Assembly (NCBI GenBank): GCA_037447655.1
Contig: JBBHKE010003087.1
Location: 62,001-126,000, forward strand
Source: Zygnema cylindricum
Taxonomy: Eukaryota; Streptophyta; Zygnematophyceae; Zygnematales; Zygnemataceae
Length of the DNA: 64,000 bases
Direction of reading: 5' to 3'
Position 1 is the first letter of the stretch. Each line of letters begins with the position of its first letter. Under the pieces are notes generated by a model. It saw only the letters and a list, made by a program, of their open reading frames with translations. It made no database searches and had not been told where the DNA came from. Shown here one piece after another: positions 48,444-60,798 of the stretch. The position numbers and the translations under genes were made by a program.

Positions 48444-49432
48444 TGTTAACTCTTGATGTACTTCCTTGCCACACTTCCTTTTGCAATGTTAAGCTTCACA
48501 GATTCAAAGAACGAAAAAAAGTCCTTTTGTTGTTCTTTATACAAGCCTTGTAATGATTTGAACGACTTTTCTTACAATCAAACAATATAAATACTCTCTC
48601 CAAGTGCTTCAAGCCTTTATCTTCTTTCACCAAGAAGCAAAAGTAAACAAAGAAACTATTCAAGATTATAAAAGGATTCCAGAAGAAAGGATTAAAAAAA
48701 TTAGATTACAAGCTTCGGCCATGAAGCATAACTCAGAATCTACTTCTGCAAGGAAAATCCACCTCCTTCTCCACTTTCCTCTCTCTTCCCGTCCCACTCT
48801 CTCCTCTCCCCTCTCTCTTCTACCTCTCTTCTCTCCTCTCTCCTCTCTCCACCTCCTCCTCTACAGATAGATCTGAATATAGCAGAAGACCGTCTTTCAC
48901 ATTCTACAATAAAGCAAGTATTTGGAGTCCTCTCCTAAGCTCCTAGTACACCGTTCAAGCTTTCATGAGTTCAAAAACTGTCCAGGCACTTTTTCTGCCT
49001 TTCCACTCATCTCAGGGTTTAAACGCCACTTGGCAGCAAAAATCATCCATTCAATCCGCTCACGGTCAGTCACGTGCCAAACCATTTGTACAAGTGTAAA
49101 CTTCTGATTGCCAGCCACTTAGCAGCGCAGAAATACTAAAGGTCGTTTGCCATCTAAACAAAAAACTTTTGTAACGCTGTCGTAAATAATAATGGCAAAC
49201 TAACAGGCGAGAGTGTGTTTCCATTAGGTAGTGCACGAATCATAACAGGACACCACAGTACAATATAAGCCACCTAAATGCGCCACGCAGCTTATTGCTT
49301 CCTGAAACAACGGAGTATGTAGGACGTCATAAAAAAGTTTTTAGACGCTATCCACGTGTCATGAATTAAAAGGACTTTATGTGGAGGCGTAGCCCCGGTG
49401 TTTGAATGCACTGCCAGTTGCTATTAGTATTA
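48444..49432. other. Upstream region of small membrane gene
   Basis: Contains a CT-rich tract at 48765-48865 and a TCACGTGCC G-box-like site near 49071. No gene supported. Confidence 0.4.
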
Positions 49433-49867
49433 GGTCCTTTTCCCATTAAAACCGAGAGCCTTCGGTTTCGATGTCGCATATAATAATGCTACAGTAACGG
49501 AGAAAAACGTATCTTTCCCCATTAGAACGTCCGTCAACGAATCACAACCAGCCGCAAGTGTATGCTTAGGTCGACCTACGCACAATGATAATTTTTTAGA
49601 ACGCTGGTCTTTGTTTTTTGGGATATTTTTCGTTACTGATGTTTGTTTGAAATTTACTGTACTTTTTTCCCTTCCCGTAATTTGGTGTTCTGATAACGTC
49701 AGACATGTGAAATCCACACCGACATTCTGTATGGGCGCACTGCACGCAGTCAATTCATTGGTGGAGATTTCTCAGTTTGCCAGCGCAGAGGCCCGGCAGG
49801 AATCGCGCTTGCGGATCCCTTACGAGATACCAAAACCGAAGGCCCTCGGTTTCAGCGGAAAAGCGCC
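49433..49867. mobile_element. Foldback/inverted-repeat element
   Basis: The left arm GGTCCTTTTCCCATTAAAAC..CGAGAGCCTTCGGTTTCG is the inverse of CGAAGGCCCTCGGTTTCAGC..GGAAAAGCGCC at 49830-49867. No transposase frame. Target duplication at most TTA, so the family is open. Confidence 0.65.
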
Positions 49868-49952
49868 GTTAGGATGAACCTCCGTTTAAATCCCGAACAC
49901 AAAAAGTAAACGGAAATGATGAACTGCGTAGTACGGCTGCGTATCATAATGC

Positions 49953-50435
49953 ATCTACAGCAGAGGTCGCAAACGGTTAACCGAAACCGTAACCGACCGT
50001 TAACTGACCGCCCGCGTCGGATCCGGAACGGATTCGGGTGCCAAATTTGGGGGGCAGGGCGGATTCGGGCGGTTGATTCACAGAAAAAAAAAAAAAAAAT
50101 CGGTTACAGTCGGGTAAGCAAAAAAACGAAAAAAAATGAAAGTTTTGTACTGTCCGTACTGTTCAACATGATTGTACTTTGTACTCTTAGTATAGTGGAA
50201 GGTATAAGGGAAATGTACTGTTAATTTTGTACTTATTTGGGTACGGGCGGGTACGGGTAGTCGCAAGAAATCAAGTTTCGGTTAAATTTTATTTTCGTAA
50301 ACGTAGTTCGGGTAACGGTTAACAATTTAGGAGTGTGACATAACCCGGTCGGGCGTCGGGTACTCAGATTGAAAAAAAAAAAAAGGTCAGTTTCTTTTAT
50401 CTAAAATTTTGAATTTTGCGACCTCTAATCTACAG
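49953..50435. mobile_element. hAT-type miniature element with 8-bp target duplication
   Basis: The body 49961-50427 begins CAGAGGTCGCAAA and ends TTTTGCGACCTCTA; ATCTACAG flanks both sides (49953-49960, 50428-50435). The terminal repeat and 8-bp duplication are typical of hAT. It contains GGGTACGGGCGGGTACGGG-like DNA and no coding sequence. Confidence 0.92.
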
Positions 50436-51492
50436 TAGCCAATTCCCAATCCGGGGTTGCAAAATGTTATCCCATGTACGCGATGTAGCCGCATCGGAAC
50501 ATTTGCCGATAAATGATACGTGATATTATCAATAGGCGATGCGATGACCGATTTAATCAGCGAACAATGCGTCGATATGTCAACGACCCATGGCGATACG
50601 ACAATTTAGGGTTAAACACCCTGGAAACCCTCGCCGTGAAGGAAAGAGGGTGAAAAAAAAGGAGGGAGGAAAAGAGGGAGGGAGGGAGTGAAGGAGGGCG
50701 GGCGGGTGGAAGGGCGGGAGGGAGGGGGGGATAGAAAGAGGCGGACAGAGGGAGGGAAGGAGGGTAGGGCAAGCAGGCAGGGAGGAAAGAACGGGAGAAA
50801 GAGAGGGAAGACAGAACCGGGAAAGGCTAGAGATTGTAGCAATGAAAGTGGTACCACAATTTTTTTGGAACTTTCATTTTGTGCAAGAATCTTGACATTT
50901 TGATGGTTGATTTAATTATCACAAATGGAGATTTCCATGTTTTGACACTGACCCGCAAGTAGGTGAACATGAGCAACATAAACTTGCATAGAGACTCTGG
51001 GGCCTCTAATCAAACAAATCAAACTAATTTTAAAGAAGACGACGATTCGATTATTTTATCAAATTCTTAAGATTCTTCAATATTAATAGAGAGATGGTTC
51101 GATACATGATTGAAAGTAGTAAACACTATTATAAGCGAGGACTCTAGGCCGTGAACTGGATTGTCTAAGCTAGTGTACTTAAGAGCAATAAATTAGTCAT
51201 TACACTACAAACGACAAACCAAATTCTAAGCTAGAATCGGATTGGAGTTCGTTAACCTATTCACTTCTAGTTACAAGACAGTTACATTACAACTTTTTTA
51301 CACAATAAAGGAAATAACTGCAAAATATATATTCGTTCAAATTTCTCGTAAACTCTAGATGTTTGTTTCCAAATCCTCCTCTTCGAAGCAATAAATTGAC
51401 ACATCATAAGACATTTAAAAAACTCAGCATCCAAAATAAAATTAAACGAGACATGTCCACCTACTGTCAAAAAACCTTCACCACCAATATTT
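50436..51492. other. Low-complexity and AT-rich region 3' of PR-1 gene
   Basis: GGGAGGG-type purine tract at 50640-50770; the rest is AT-rich. A repeated GCCGATAA/GCGATGCGATG patch at 50490-50600 resembles 42735-42860. Confidence 0.45.
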
Positions 51493-53363
51493 CTAGTAGG
51501 GCTTCTGACCAACATAGTTCCCTCCAGGATCATAATGGCACACCCAAATGTAAATATTGTCTTTCACACTGCAGGTTGACCTAGCACAACCCAACCGTTT
51601 GGTATTCCGCCAAACAATCTGCAAAACAACATCATAACATTTTCTTTTTTCAGTTTAAATCAACCTATTGATGGTTTCCTAAGTCAAGCTTTCGAAATCT
51701 TGCTTATTTGACATGAACTGTACACAGAGTGCGACAATTGTCACGCTCAGAAAACATGACAGGAAACATTTTTCCCATGCATGCCATAATGATTGGTTTG
51801 TCTGAATGTAAGAGATAGTACAAAAGAGACAGTACAAAAGAGACTACAAAAGAGACCGTACAAAAGAGACAATGATTGACTGTACCTGAGTGTAGTGGCC
51901 ACACGCTTTGCCGGAGGCACACGTGTTGCTGTTGTAACTGTAATAGGATTTCTCTTTTACCCAAGATTCTGTAGCTCGTGCGCATGTTGGTACGGCTCCC
52001 CACGCCATGAACAAGTTTTCTCCATATTTACCAGTTGAATGATAGAACTTACAAGAATCATCTCTTAATGTATTTGCCCATCGTTGAGCAGAAGCTACCA
52101 CTACAGCAACCACAAAGTGAGAGTAAGTTTTATGAAGTTGGCAATGATGTCTTAAATAGGCAAGGCATAACATTTTGAATGGCGTGGACATGAAAACACA
52201 TAAAAATGCAGTTCAATCTAATTTGAAGAACATAGTGACTTTCAGGCCACGTTCAGTCTATGTGTTTGCTATTTTTTGGTCTAAAGTTCGAGCTTGTAAG
52301 GTGAGTCCCTGGTTAGAAAAACCACGTTTCGATATTCTCCTCTCTATGGCCAAATGCAAATCAAACTCCTAGCATCAGTTGACTCACATTGTAAACACAA
52401 ATAGAATCAGAGGTGGGTGGTCACGTGAAAAAAACCATTACAATTCAAACTATTCAACAGTTTCTGGCAAGTTGATGTTAATAAAGTATACTAACATTAA
52501 TACGATGGACCATGACCGTTGTCACTTACAAGCGGGGTCCCTTTTGAGACCCGGAAGGCCGACTGCAACCCTGGCATTATTATGGGGTGCAACGCAGCCC
52601 AAATCTGTCACACAGAATACATACACAAAAAAAAAGAATGAGGCCCCTTCGTTTCCATCAAACTCTGTAAATCGTGTTAACCATCTTAGTTAATTCTGTG
52701 AAACAAACGAATATACCCACGATTATCTATAGCTTTAGGGTATACTAACAGTTCCTTAACCAAAAAAACTTCACCATGGCTTTGTTACATGTTGCAATTT
52801 GACGTATAGAAAAGTTTAGTTACCCCTTTCTCAAAGCATTGTTACATATACACAAAAAAAAACAATTTCTTGCAGCTAGCATAATCTAGCGCACATCATG
52901 CAATATCAAACCGTCATACATCATATATGCGCTGTCCTTTCTCACACATCATCAGTTATATATCGACCATACGTCATACATTATCATCGTACAACACCAT
53001 CACTCATCATTGTACCTCAACTATGGAGGATAATATAACATCACGATCCTATCAAAAATCAACAACATACATGCATTGCATGGGTTTCACACATCATCAA
53101 ACGTACGCACCTTATTTGAGTATAATACATTATTAAACAGAAACTGTATACCTACTACACATCATAATAAATATATAGCCTATGACCATTGTTCATCATT
53201 ATTCCTACACAAGTTGTATTCCATATCACAACATCTTCCCTTTAAATATTATCTAACACTTTTGATAAGGAAGACAAGCGTTCCTCACCTAGAGGTCTAA
53301 GTGAAGGTGGGGGTGGAGACTTAGGTGGGGGTGAACGTACGGATGGGCGTGGAGATGGAGTTG
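51493..53363 (-). CDS. Pathogenesis-related protein 1 (CAP superfamily), 5' end unresolved
   Basis: Minus-strand exons 53363-53289, 52604-52530, 52100-51886 and 51618-51493 (stop TAG) join in phase. Exon order gives a proline-rich linker (TPSPRPSVRSPPPKSPPPP), then APHNNARVAVGLPGLKRDPA, AQRWANTLRDDSC, HSTGKYGENLF, SWVKEK, CGHYTQIVWRNTKRLGC and CHYDPGGNYVGQKPY. The GENL and CGHYTQ..W signatures and six cysteines are those of plant PR-1, a secreted sterol-binding defence-associated CAP protein. The histidines of HNNAR and CGHYTQ and the glutamate of GENL form the usual cavity. The first exon or exons (signal peptide) must end with one base of a split codon and were not identified with confidence in 53370-54400. 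Confidence 0.93.
51816..51872. repeat. 14-bp (GTACAAAAGAGACA)n repeat in PR-1 intron
   Basis: Four near-perfect copies just downstream of the donor of the third visible exon. Confidence 0.85.
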
Positions 53364-54809
53364 CTACAACTGTTAAAATCAGGCATTAAAAATAAATAAA
53401 AAAAGAGGGGAATTGCGAGTGAGGGTTGAGAAAAGATAAGTAAAAAAGGAATGTAAAATGTACAAATGTAAGAACAAATAGTCATACACATTTTCAAAAA
53501 AAGGATTCAACCTGCGGAAATTGCCAGAATGGAAAAAGGAACGTAAGAAAATGTCCATGTGCTGATTCTTTTGGGTGAACCATGAATTAAAGAACGAAAA
53601 TAAGGACGAGAATGAGAATAAGAACGAGAATAAGGATGAGAATAAGAATAACAATAACAACAGTAAAAATAATAGCAACACCAACACCAATAACAACAAC
53701 AACAACAACAATAACAACAATAAAAATATAGTAACAAAAACAAAGCAAAAAATCCTTGCTAAAACACCGACACTCGTAATTCAACGCAGAAATGAGTTTG
53801 GCAAAAGAATGCTCACCCAGTGCACATTGAATTGAATAAATTTTTGCATATTTTCCAGTAAATGTTCTGAAATGAAAAGCAAAAAAAAATAAAAAAAATT
53901 GCATCAACACCCATAGCTAGAACCAATCCAGCTCTCCGATACATTTCACGAAAAATGGAAAAAATAAACACCAAGGCTTAAACTCAACATAAAAACCTAC
54001 GAATATTTGGAGGTAGGATAGTTGTATTTTTTCGTATTCACGTTGTTGATTCCTCCAGGAAGTTTCCAGGACATTCTTGATCCAGAACAATTGGATCTAC
54101 TCCAAAAATATATTGCACGACACATAAAATGTAGTGGAAAAGAATCTTTTACATTCCACTCTATTTTCATGGACAACACTTTTTTTTGAAAGGGAGCTCG
54201 GAGATTTTCACATCCGGGTTTTGCACGTTGTCGTCTCCTAGTCCCCAAGAATTTAGGTTTCCTCCAAATTGAGATCCATGTTCCCATTGTTGTGGATCGA
54301 GTACTTAGTTTTATTAAGGTTGAATTGCCTGAAAAATATAAATAAAACCACATAAAACCATATTAAAACCATGTTAAAACACATAAAAACATGTAGAAAC
54401 AAATTGAAACAGTATTCCGTTAGAATGTGTGCTCATTAAAGATGCAGTTGGACTTGCTTGACAAGTACACTCAGCAGCAGAAATAATCCTTCACAGTTTC
54501 AATTGAAAATTAGTGTTGAAAAAAAAGTAGAGAAAAGAAGTTAAGAGAAACTGCCTCGGAAAGAAGAAACGACATTCCTGGGAGTGTTAGACTGAGATTC
54601 GACCAAAGGTAATAAATAAAGATAGGTGAGACACGTGGCGCACGTCAGAACAAGGAAAAAGGAAGAGAGAAATGCGGATTTCCCCATGACTAATTATTTT
54701 TGAGGAAATAGCACTAACTTCTAACCGACGGACTTTTCAACAATTTATGGCGGAAGTAATACAAGAGTCACGGCGGTCTACTTTGGAGAAAAGAACTGAA
54801 AATTTGAAA
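53364..54809 (-). other. Upstream part of PR-1 locus, unresolved
   Basis: Contains a (GAGAATAAGAAC)/(AACAACAATAAC) repeat at 53590-53730, a possible small exon on the minus strand at about 53870-53822 (acceptor ATTTCAG, NIYWKICKNLF), and a 118-codon minus-strand frame 54353-53997 of unknown meaning. One of these may hold the signal peptide. Confidence 0.3.
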
Positions 54810-54957
54810 GGGCTTCGGCCCATTCGGACCCCAAGAGCGGTCAGTTCACGGTTGGGCTATTAATGAGCGTAGGATTGGGATCTGACGGTCATAAATAGCT
54901 CAATCGTTGATTCTTACCTGGAATGACCGCTCTGGAGGTCCCCATGAGCCGAAACCC
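54810..54957. repeat. Foldback hairpin
   Basis: GGGCTTCGGCCCATTCGGAC..AAGAGCGGTCA (54810-54843) is the imperfect inverse of GAATGACCGCTCTGGAGGTC..CATGAGCCGAAACCC (54921-54957). Probably a small DNA element. Confidence 0.6.
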
Positions 54958-55648
54958 TAACTGAACCGCCAAAATCTAAGACGAATGATGACAACAAACG
55001 GACAAATACAAAAAGTCAAAAGCGAGAGAAGATAAGGTTTCGACAATAAAAGTTAAATGATTGACTTTTAGCAAAAAGAGAATAGCCACATCAGGTCATG
55101 GATGACGTCATTGAATCACGTTTGGCGGGTAGATTGGGCTTTACTTACGTCACTAACTCACGTTCGCCAGACGCGTTAAGGGAACGGGACAAAGGGATTT
55201 TCTCGGTTTTGCAACCAATAATCGGCTGGTAACGATATTTGCCTGTCTCGATAAAACCGCCATGTTGTAATTATCCGTACAGTCGTACACACCAAAAAAC
55301 TTAGGGGGCGTATTTGCAGACCGGACCTTCAAAAAAAAAAGGGACTGCTGTAACACAAATCAATAGTTACCGACCGATGACGTCGACTTTCAGCCTTTTC
55401 AAAAAGGGAAAGTGCAAGGGTATGTGCCCATGTAACCGGTACTTTGAAGAAGTGTTTTGGAATTTAGCGAAGATTCTCCGTACTACGTTTCAGAGCGTTC
55501 CAATGAGGACGTGCATAAAAGGTTTTTTATTCGTTGTTTGGGTGATACATTAACTAAAATCATCGCGCGAGGTGATTTTCGATAAGTTAATAAATTATGA
55601 TTTTGACGACGATATAGGCAGTCAAACGCAAAAAGGAATAGAAATTAG
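54958..55648. other. No gene seen
   Basis: Mixed intergenic DNA with ACGT-containing motifs; nothing supported as coding. Confidence 0.4.
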
Positions 55649-55866
55649 TACACGCCAATCGTTATTAGCGTGTAAGTTTTTTTAGCGTATACGAATAATT
55701 AGCGTGGTTACGCTATTTGGGAATTTGAAAATTTTCGAAGAAATCGTCTATTCTAACTAGGAATTAGGGTTTTTCTAAATAGTGTGGATAATTCTATTTG
55801 AGAATAATAATAAAAAAAATCGGGACGGAATTAGCGTACACAACGCTAATAACGATTGGCGGTGTA
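55649..55866. mobile_element. Miniature inverted-repeat element, TA target (copy 1)
   Basis: The body 55651-55864 starts CACGCCAATCGTTATTAGCG and ends CGCTAATAACGATTGGCGGTG, flanked by TA on each side. The TA duplication is the mark of the Tc1/mariner group. No coding. Confidence 0.88.
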
Positions 55867-56224
55867 CTGTAGTTTACTAATTCTAGTAAATGTTCCCGTT
55901 CGCGCCTTCAAAGATGTCCCGAAGCGTACGCGTCGACTAAATAATCCAGCAATAAACGATCGGACGGTCAAGATCACGTGCGCAAAATAAGGAGGTGAAA
56001 AATCGAACCACTGACGAAGCGAACTTCCCGGTGATTGGCCGCGATATGGAGGAAGGACTAGGGATAAGGGCGGGCGTCCATTCGCCCTATTCTTATACGA
56101 TACAACTCAGCATTCTTACGAACGGTAAGACTCAGTATTTTCGTACGAACGATAAGAGTCAGCATTCCGTACGAAACCCTGTAAACGCAGACCGGGGTAA
56201 AGTACACTTTCACAGGCAGTACAG

Positions 56225-56803
56225 TACACCGTGAATCGTTATTAGACTAAAGAAATTATTAGTATCAATAATAAATTAGTGTCATTGATGCTAATTTGTG
56301 TATCAATACCATCGTCAAAAAAATGTTTAATTGTAATTTCTCCTTAACGCTGATTTAGGTGTACAGGATCCGCCGTCATGACATACACGTTAAAATAGGT
56401 AGAAGTACAAAATCTGACACTCCGTACCACGTCTCGTCCTTCCATTGTAATGAATCCACAATTCTAATTTAGGTTTGCGGATGAACAATCATTACGCCGT
56501 TCATACTTATACACTAAAATAGGTACCAGTTTATTCTAAGCGCAGTTCTTTATGTAACCGACATAAGTAAACAACAATTTCCGTACAATTTTCGGTAACT
56601 AAGTACAATGATGTACGAACAACCACCCTCCGTACACCACACTATTCAATAAATATGTACGGTGACACCATTGACGCTAATTCACAAGAACCGTAATTAA
56701 CGTCACGGATAAATTAGAATCAGTCGCTGTATTTCGGGTATCAATGTCAAAATTTTGGGGCGCCGATATAGAGTACATAAGTCTAATAACGATTCGCGGT
56801 GTA
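56225..56803. mobile_element. Related inverted-repeat element, TA target (GTGAATCG type)
   Basis: The body 56227-56801 starts CACCGTGAATCGTTATTAG and ends CTAATAACGATTCGCGGTG with flanking TA. It is the closest relative of the broken element at 8980-9749. No transposase. Confidence 0.82.
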
Positions 56804-56809
56804 CTGTAC

Positions 56810-57046
56810 TACACCGCCAATCGCTATTAGCGTGTAGGTTTGATTAGCGTATACTATTATTTAGCGTGGTGTACGCTAATTGGGAATTTGACCGACAATT
56901 TTTTTTTCAAAGATCCAAGTTACCATAACCAAACAATTAGAATGTATGTTTTTTTCCAAAATTTTCAAATTCTTAAATAGCGTACACCACGGTAATTATT
57001 TTTATACGCTAAAAAAACTTACACGCTAATAACGATTGGCGGTGTA
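56810..57046. mobile_element. Miniature inverted-repeat element, TA target (copy 2)
   Basis: The body 56812-57044, CACCGCCAATCGCTATTAGC to GCTAATAACGATTGGCGGTG, starts 8 bases after the preceding element ends. Internally similar to copy 1 (TTAGCGTATAC). Confidence 0.9.
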
Positions 57047-59365
57047 GTGTACTCTTTAACAGATCCTCTCTTCCTCCGACTCTTTTTCCTTTTCCCGCTT
57101 TCTTCCCTTTTCCTCTTATTCTCATTCCTTTTTTCCCTCCCTTTTTCCTCTTCCTGGTTACAGTTTTTCCTTTCTTTCCTTTCCCCCATCATCGTCCCAT
57201 TCTTTCCTCTTCCTCTTTATCATTCCCGTTGCCTTTTACTTCTCTATCTCTCTCTCCCTTCCTATTACTTTATCCTTCTTCCCTTTTTTTACATCGGATT
57301 GAACCACGATGCTTAAGTATGAGGACCAAAATGAACAATTCGCGTCCATTGAGGTTTTCTCCTCACTTAATACAAGTTTTCCTCTCTCCCAAACATTGCA
57401 ACATATATAACCTCTCTCTCCCTCCCTCTCTCTATCGTGCTCGGTAGTTTTCTTTCATTATAATTCTTATTTGACTCGCCCTTCTAGCTTTTCTCTTTTG
57501 TATGTCATTTTGTTTCTCCAATGTTGTTAAGTCTTTGTTGTTTTATCTCGTGTGACACATTTCAATGATTTTATTTTGCCTTTTTATTCCTTTCCCGTAC
57601 TCGGAGGTTTTACCATCTTTCTTTTAACTAAGCTTATCAATTTTACTTTTCTAATGTATTGAATTAGCAATGAAATGTTAGAAATCGAATCTCAAGATTG
57701 AAGGTTGCTTTCCAACATCTTGTTGTTTGATTGTTCAAAACGATTCGACATTGGAGATTGAGTTTGTAGAAAGTGCTTATTGGGACATTTGTTTCTTTTT
57801 TTTTGTTTGAGTGGAAGTATATAGTGCGTACTTGTGTCTTCGTTATAATTTATAGAGAATTGGATTGTAAATGGAGTTTTTATTGGTTTTATCGCTTGCT
57901 TTTCCACCTTTTGTTCTTTTGATAATCTTTTGTTGTTTATCATTAGCTTATTTGACTACTCTATTTAGGAAAGAAGATTGCCCACTCTATTCCAGTGGGC
58001 TAGTAAAAACAGTTTAAACATTTGGATTAGAAGTCCGGAGACCAAACTTCACAAAATGTATGAAATTTCCATGTAGATGCTCACATGACATGGAAAGCTG
58101 TCGGTAATAGATGTTTTAGTGCCATATTTTACTGTTTACACCATAATTTAAATGTGGAAAACAATTTGAGATACAATGTCTGATATTTGCAATTTTTACT
58201 GCCTAACATATGTACAGCAGTAACAGCATATAGCGTTTCCAAATGTCTTTGGGAGTTTTAAACTACGATCTGTACTATGAATACAATACCACATTGAGTT
58301 TTTGCACTATTGAAACATGCAATGTTATCAAGTCTATGTTACCATATCACTGTAAACAAACGCATAAAAATAGTTCAATATTAAGTTATTGACTCATACG
58401 ACATTAACATCATGACTAACACTGTTTATGCTTTTTGTCTTTTACATATGACTACCCTAATATGTTTAAATACAAAGGAAGGTACATATATTGCTTTGCC
58501 AGTTATTAAAAAAAGGCAAATTTTATGAAGTACACCGTAAACCTCTATCAATACTGATTTGGTCCCTATTTGGCCCTATGACCACAAAATAGTATTATTA
58601 AAATCCAATTGTTTTTTTTCTTGACCCTAATTCTTTCAGTGGTTCGGAATCCACCATATCTTTCACGTCAAAAAAAATATTATTCAGCAATAGAAACGTC
58701 TTCATATTTACTTTTTCTTAACCTTAATAGTAATTCACAATATAACTTGTATGTCAAAAAAAAAAAAAAAGCATAAAAAAAAGGTAAACTTTCATCATCA
58801 CCCATACCGTTACAGAAAATAAAACAAATGCGAAAAGAAAAAAACAAAAAGTATCCAATTTTCATCAATAAAAAAAATATAAATGTTTCCTTTTTTACAA
58901 TTTATTACAACAAAAACTGAACCAAAAAGTGTACTTCGATAAGGATCCAAATAACATCCTCTCCTTCAAAAATATCTATTTTTTTCCCCCAAAAAAAAAA
59001 AAATATCGATCATTTAACTCCTATGTTCCCTTCACTCTTCTTTCCACTTTATACACCAAACTTGTACCAAAAAAAATAAAAAATACAAAATATATTTATA
59101 AAGCTTTCCAATTCCTCCAAAGCTCTCTTTCGACATCCGTTTTTTTTTTTTTTTTTTTTTTTCTCCAGTTTTGTTAAAAGTAATTTTCCGGTATAGAAAC
59201 TCTCCAATTTACACCAGAAAACCCAATAACAATAAAAAAAAAAAATCTCGTTTTCTTTTCCTGGTCGCAACCGCAGGAGGCAAAAATAACTCCGTTTAAA
59301 TTTATTATGTTTCGGCTTTTTCCCAAAGGACGAAATACAGTTTTGTCTTTTTTATTTTTATAATA
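57047..59365. other. Region 3' of Ca2+-ATPase; no gene seen
   Basis: CT-rich at 57060-57300, then AT-rich DNA with poly-A/T runs at 58756 and 59142. No coding or RNA gene supported. Confidence 0.45.
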
Positions 59366-60798
59366 TTATACTCCTCGATTTTCCCTCGTAGACCGTAAAG
59401 GAGACGCCTCATCCACTGGTTCAAAAAACAAAGACTGTCAGTTTTCCCAGAAAAAAAAACCAACAAAAGAAAAAAATAGAAAGAACAGAAAAAGGAAGAA
59501 AAGACAAAAGAGAAAAAAACAGCCTTTTCATGACATAGATAGAGCAAAACAGGTGAAAAAGGTCCAGTTTTCCCAATTAAAAGATAAAACAATTCGTGCA
59601 CAAAAAAAAAAAAAAAAACAAAAAAAGTTAATTAATAAACAAACAACGCAAACTATAAAACTATTTTTCAATAAAAGACAAAATATCCGATCCAAAACAA
59701 GGCAAAAAATATAACCAGAACAAGACAAAACACAACATCCCCAAAGTAAAAAAAAATCCAATCCAGTATAAAATAAAAATTGTAAACCGAAAGAAGACAA
59801 AAAATAACGTACTTTCTATGTCGTTTTCCGGTACAGGGGGGAGAGAGAGACGTTTTCTTCGCCTCAATCGTAAATGGGGAAAAAATTCGGAAATTGGTTT
59901 TTTGGGCACCGGAATAAATTTTATAAGAGCTCCCCAAGGCAACCTGGATATCAAAATTTCATCCGGCACAAAAAAAATTGTCAGTTTCTTCCTCTCCCCT
60001 TCTCTCTCACACTCTCTTTCTCTCTCTTTCAACCTCTATCTTTCGATGGATCACTCTCTCACTCTCTCTCTCTCTCGATTGCTGTCTCTCAACTGATCTC
60101 TCTCAATCTATCTCTTCCCTGTCTCCCCCGCACCTGTCTTCCCCTTCCTCTCCCCTATCTCGCCGTGTTTCTCCCCCCGTCCTCTCTCTCCCCTTCCCAC
60201 TCCCCACCCTTTTCCTCTCCCCCTCCTTCCCTCCCTCTCCCTCTCCCCCTCCCTTTCCCTCTCCCTTCCTCTCTCCCAACTTCCCAAATCCACACTATTT
60301 CCGATGTAACGTTTATTTGTCCGTTTCCTTTTCGTTTCTTAAGACTTCTTCCCTACAAATAATTTTCCACAAATTTCTCGCTTGTTCAAAGGTTCTCTAA
60401 GGTTTTCTTGAAGGTTTTCCTACAGATTTTCTTAAAAGCTTTCCTAAAGGTTTAACCTATTCTTTCTTCCACTTATTACTAGGGTTTTTTTTTTTAAACC
60501 GCACTAATTGTGGTGTGTACTTACGCGATACTCCCAATACCGATGCAAATGAGCCTACAAATCGTTTTCAAGAAATTTCAGCCTGTTAAAAGGTTCTCTA
60601 AGGTTTTCTTAAAGGTTTTCTTAAACGGTTTTCTTACAGGTTTTCCTAAAGGTTTACTTATTCTTACTTACACACATTATAAGGATTTTTTTTGGTGTAT
60701 ACTTACGCAATACTTCCGATACCGACGCAGATGAGCCACTGATCCCACGACAGCTTCGTAGTCGAGGCAAAATCGTTCAAAAACTCGACGATAATTAC
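59366..60798 (-). CDS. Plant-type autoinhibited Ca2+-ATPase (P2B), C-terminal exons
   Basis: Minus-strand exon 60798-60707 encodes VIIVEFLNDFASTTKLSW then DQWLICVGIGSIA; exon 59943-59813 joins in phase as LPWGALIKFIPVPKK and a basic tail (LRLRRRKRLSLPPVPEND). This matches the last two membrane helices of plant ACA pumps (VIIVEFL..FA.T..LS..QW...VG..G.P....K.IPV), which export Ca2+ from the cytosol. A third exon 59415-59366, read with TAA at 59368-59366, fits the phase and gives a short charged end (DEASPLRSTRENRGV), but this is less sure. Upstream exons with the catalytic domains are not in the window before its right edge and may be further right. Family call firm. Confidence 0.85.
60000..60285. 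repeat. Pyrimidine-rich tract in Ca2+-ATPase intron
   Basis: CTCTCTC/CCCCTCC low-complexity DNA on the plus strand, so a purine tract in the sense of the gene. Confidence 0.9.
60389..60770 (-). repeat. ~195-bp tandem duplication carrying an exon 3' end and donor
   Basis: AAGGTTCTCTAAGGTTTTCT starts two similar units at about 60389 and 60591. Each ends with the exon text for LIC-GIGSI followed by the donor (60554-60525 and within 60739-60707). The 30-nt second copy (60554-60525) has its own AG and GT and could be an alternative exon or a dead copy. Confidence 0.85.

Noticed and set aside
53507-53910. Poly-Val/Ile/Leu and poly-Asn frames
   Set aside because: Both come from the (AACAACAATAAC)n and (GAGAATAAGAAC)n repeats.
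59661-59812. Read-through extension of the Ca2+-ATPase tail as further membrane helices
   Set aside because: The hydrophobic translation is from T-rich intron sequence after a GTACGT donor; ACA pumps end soon after the IPV motif.
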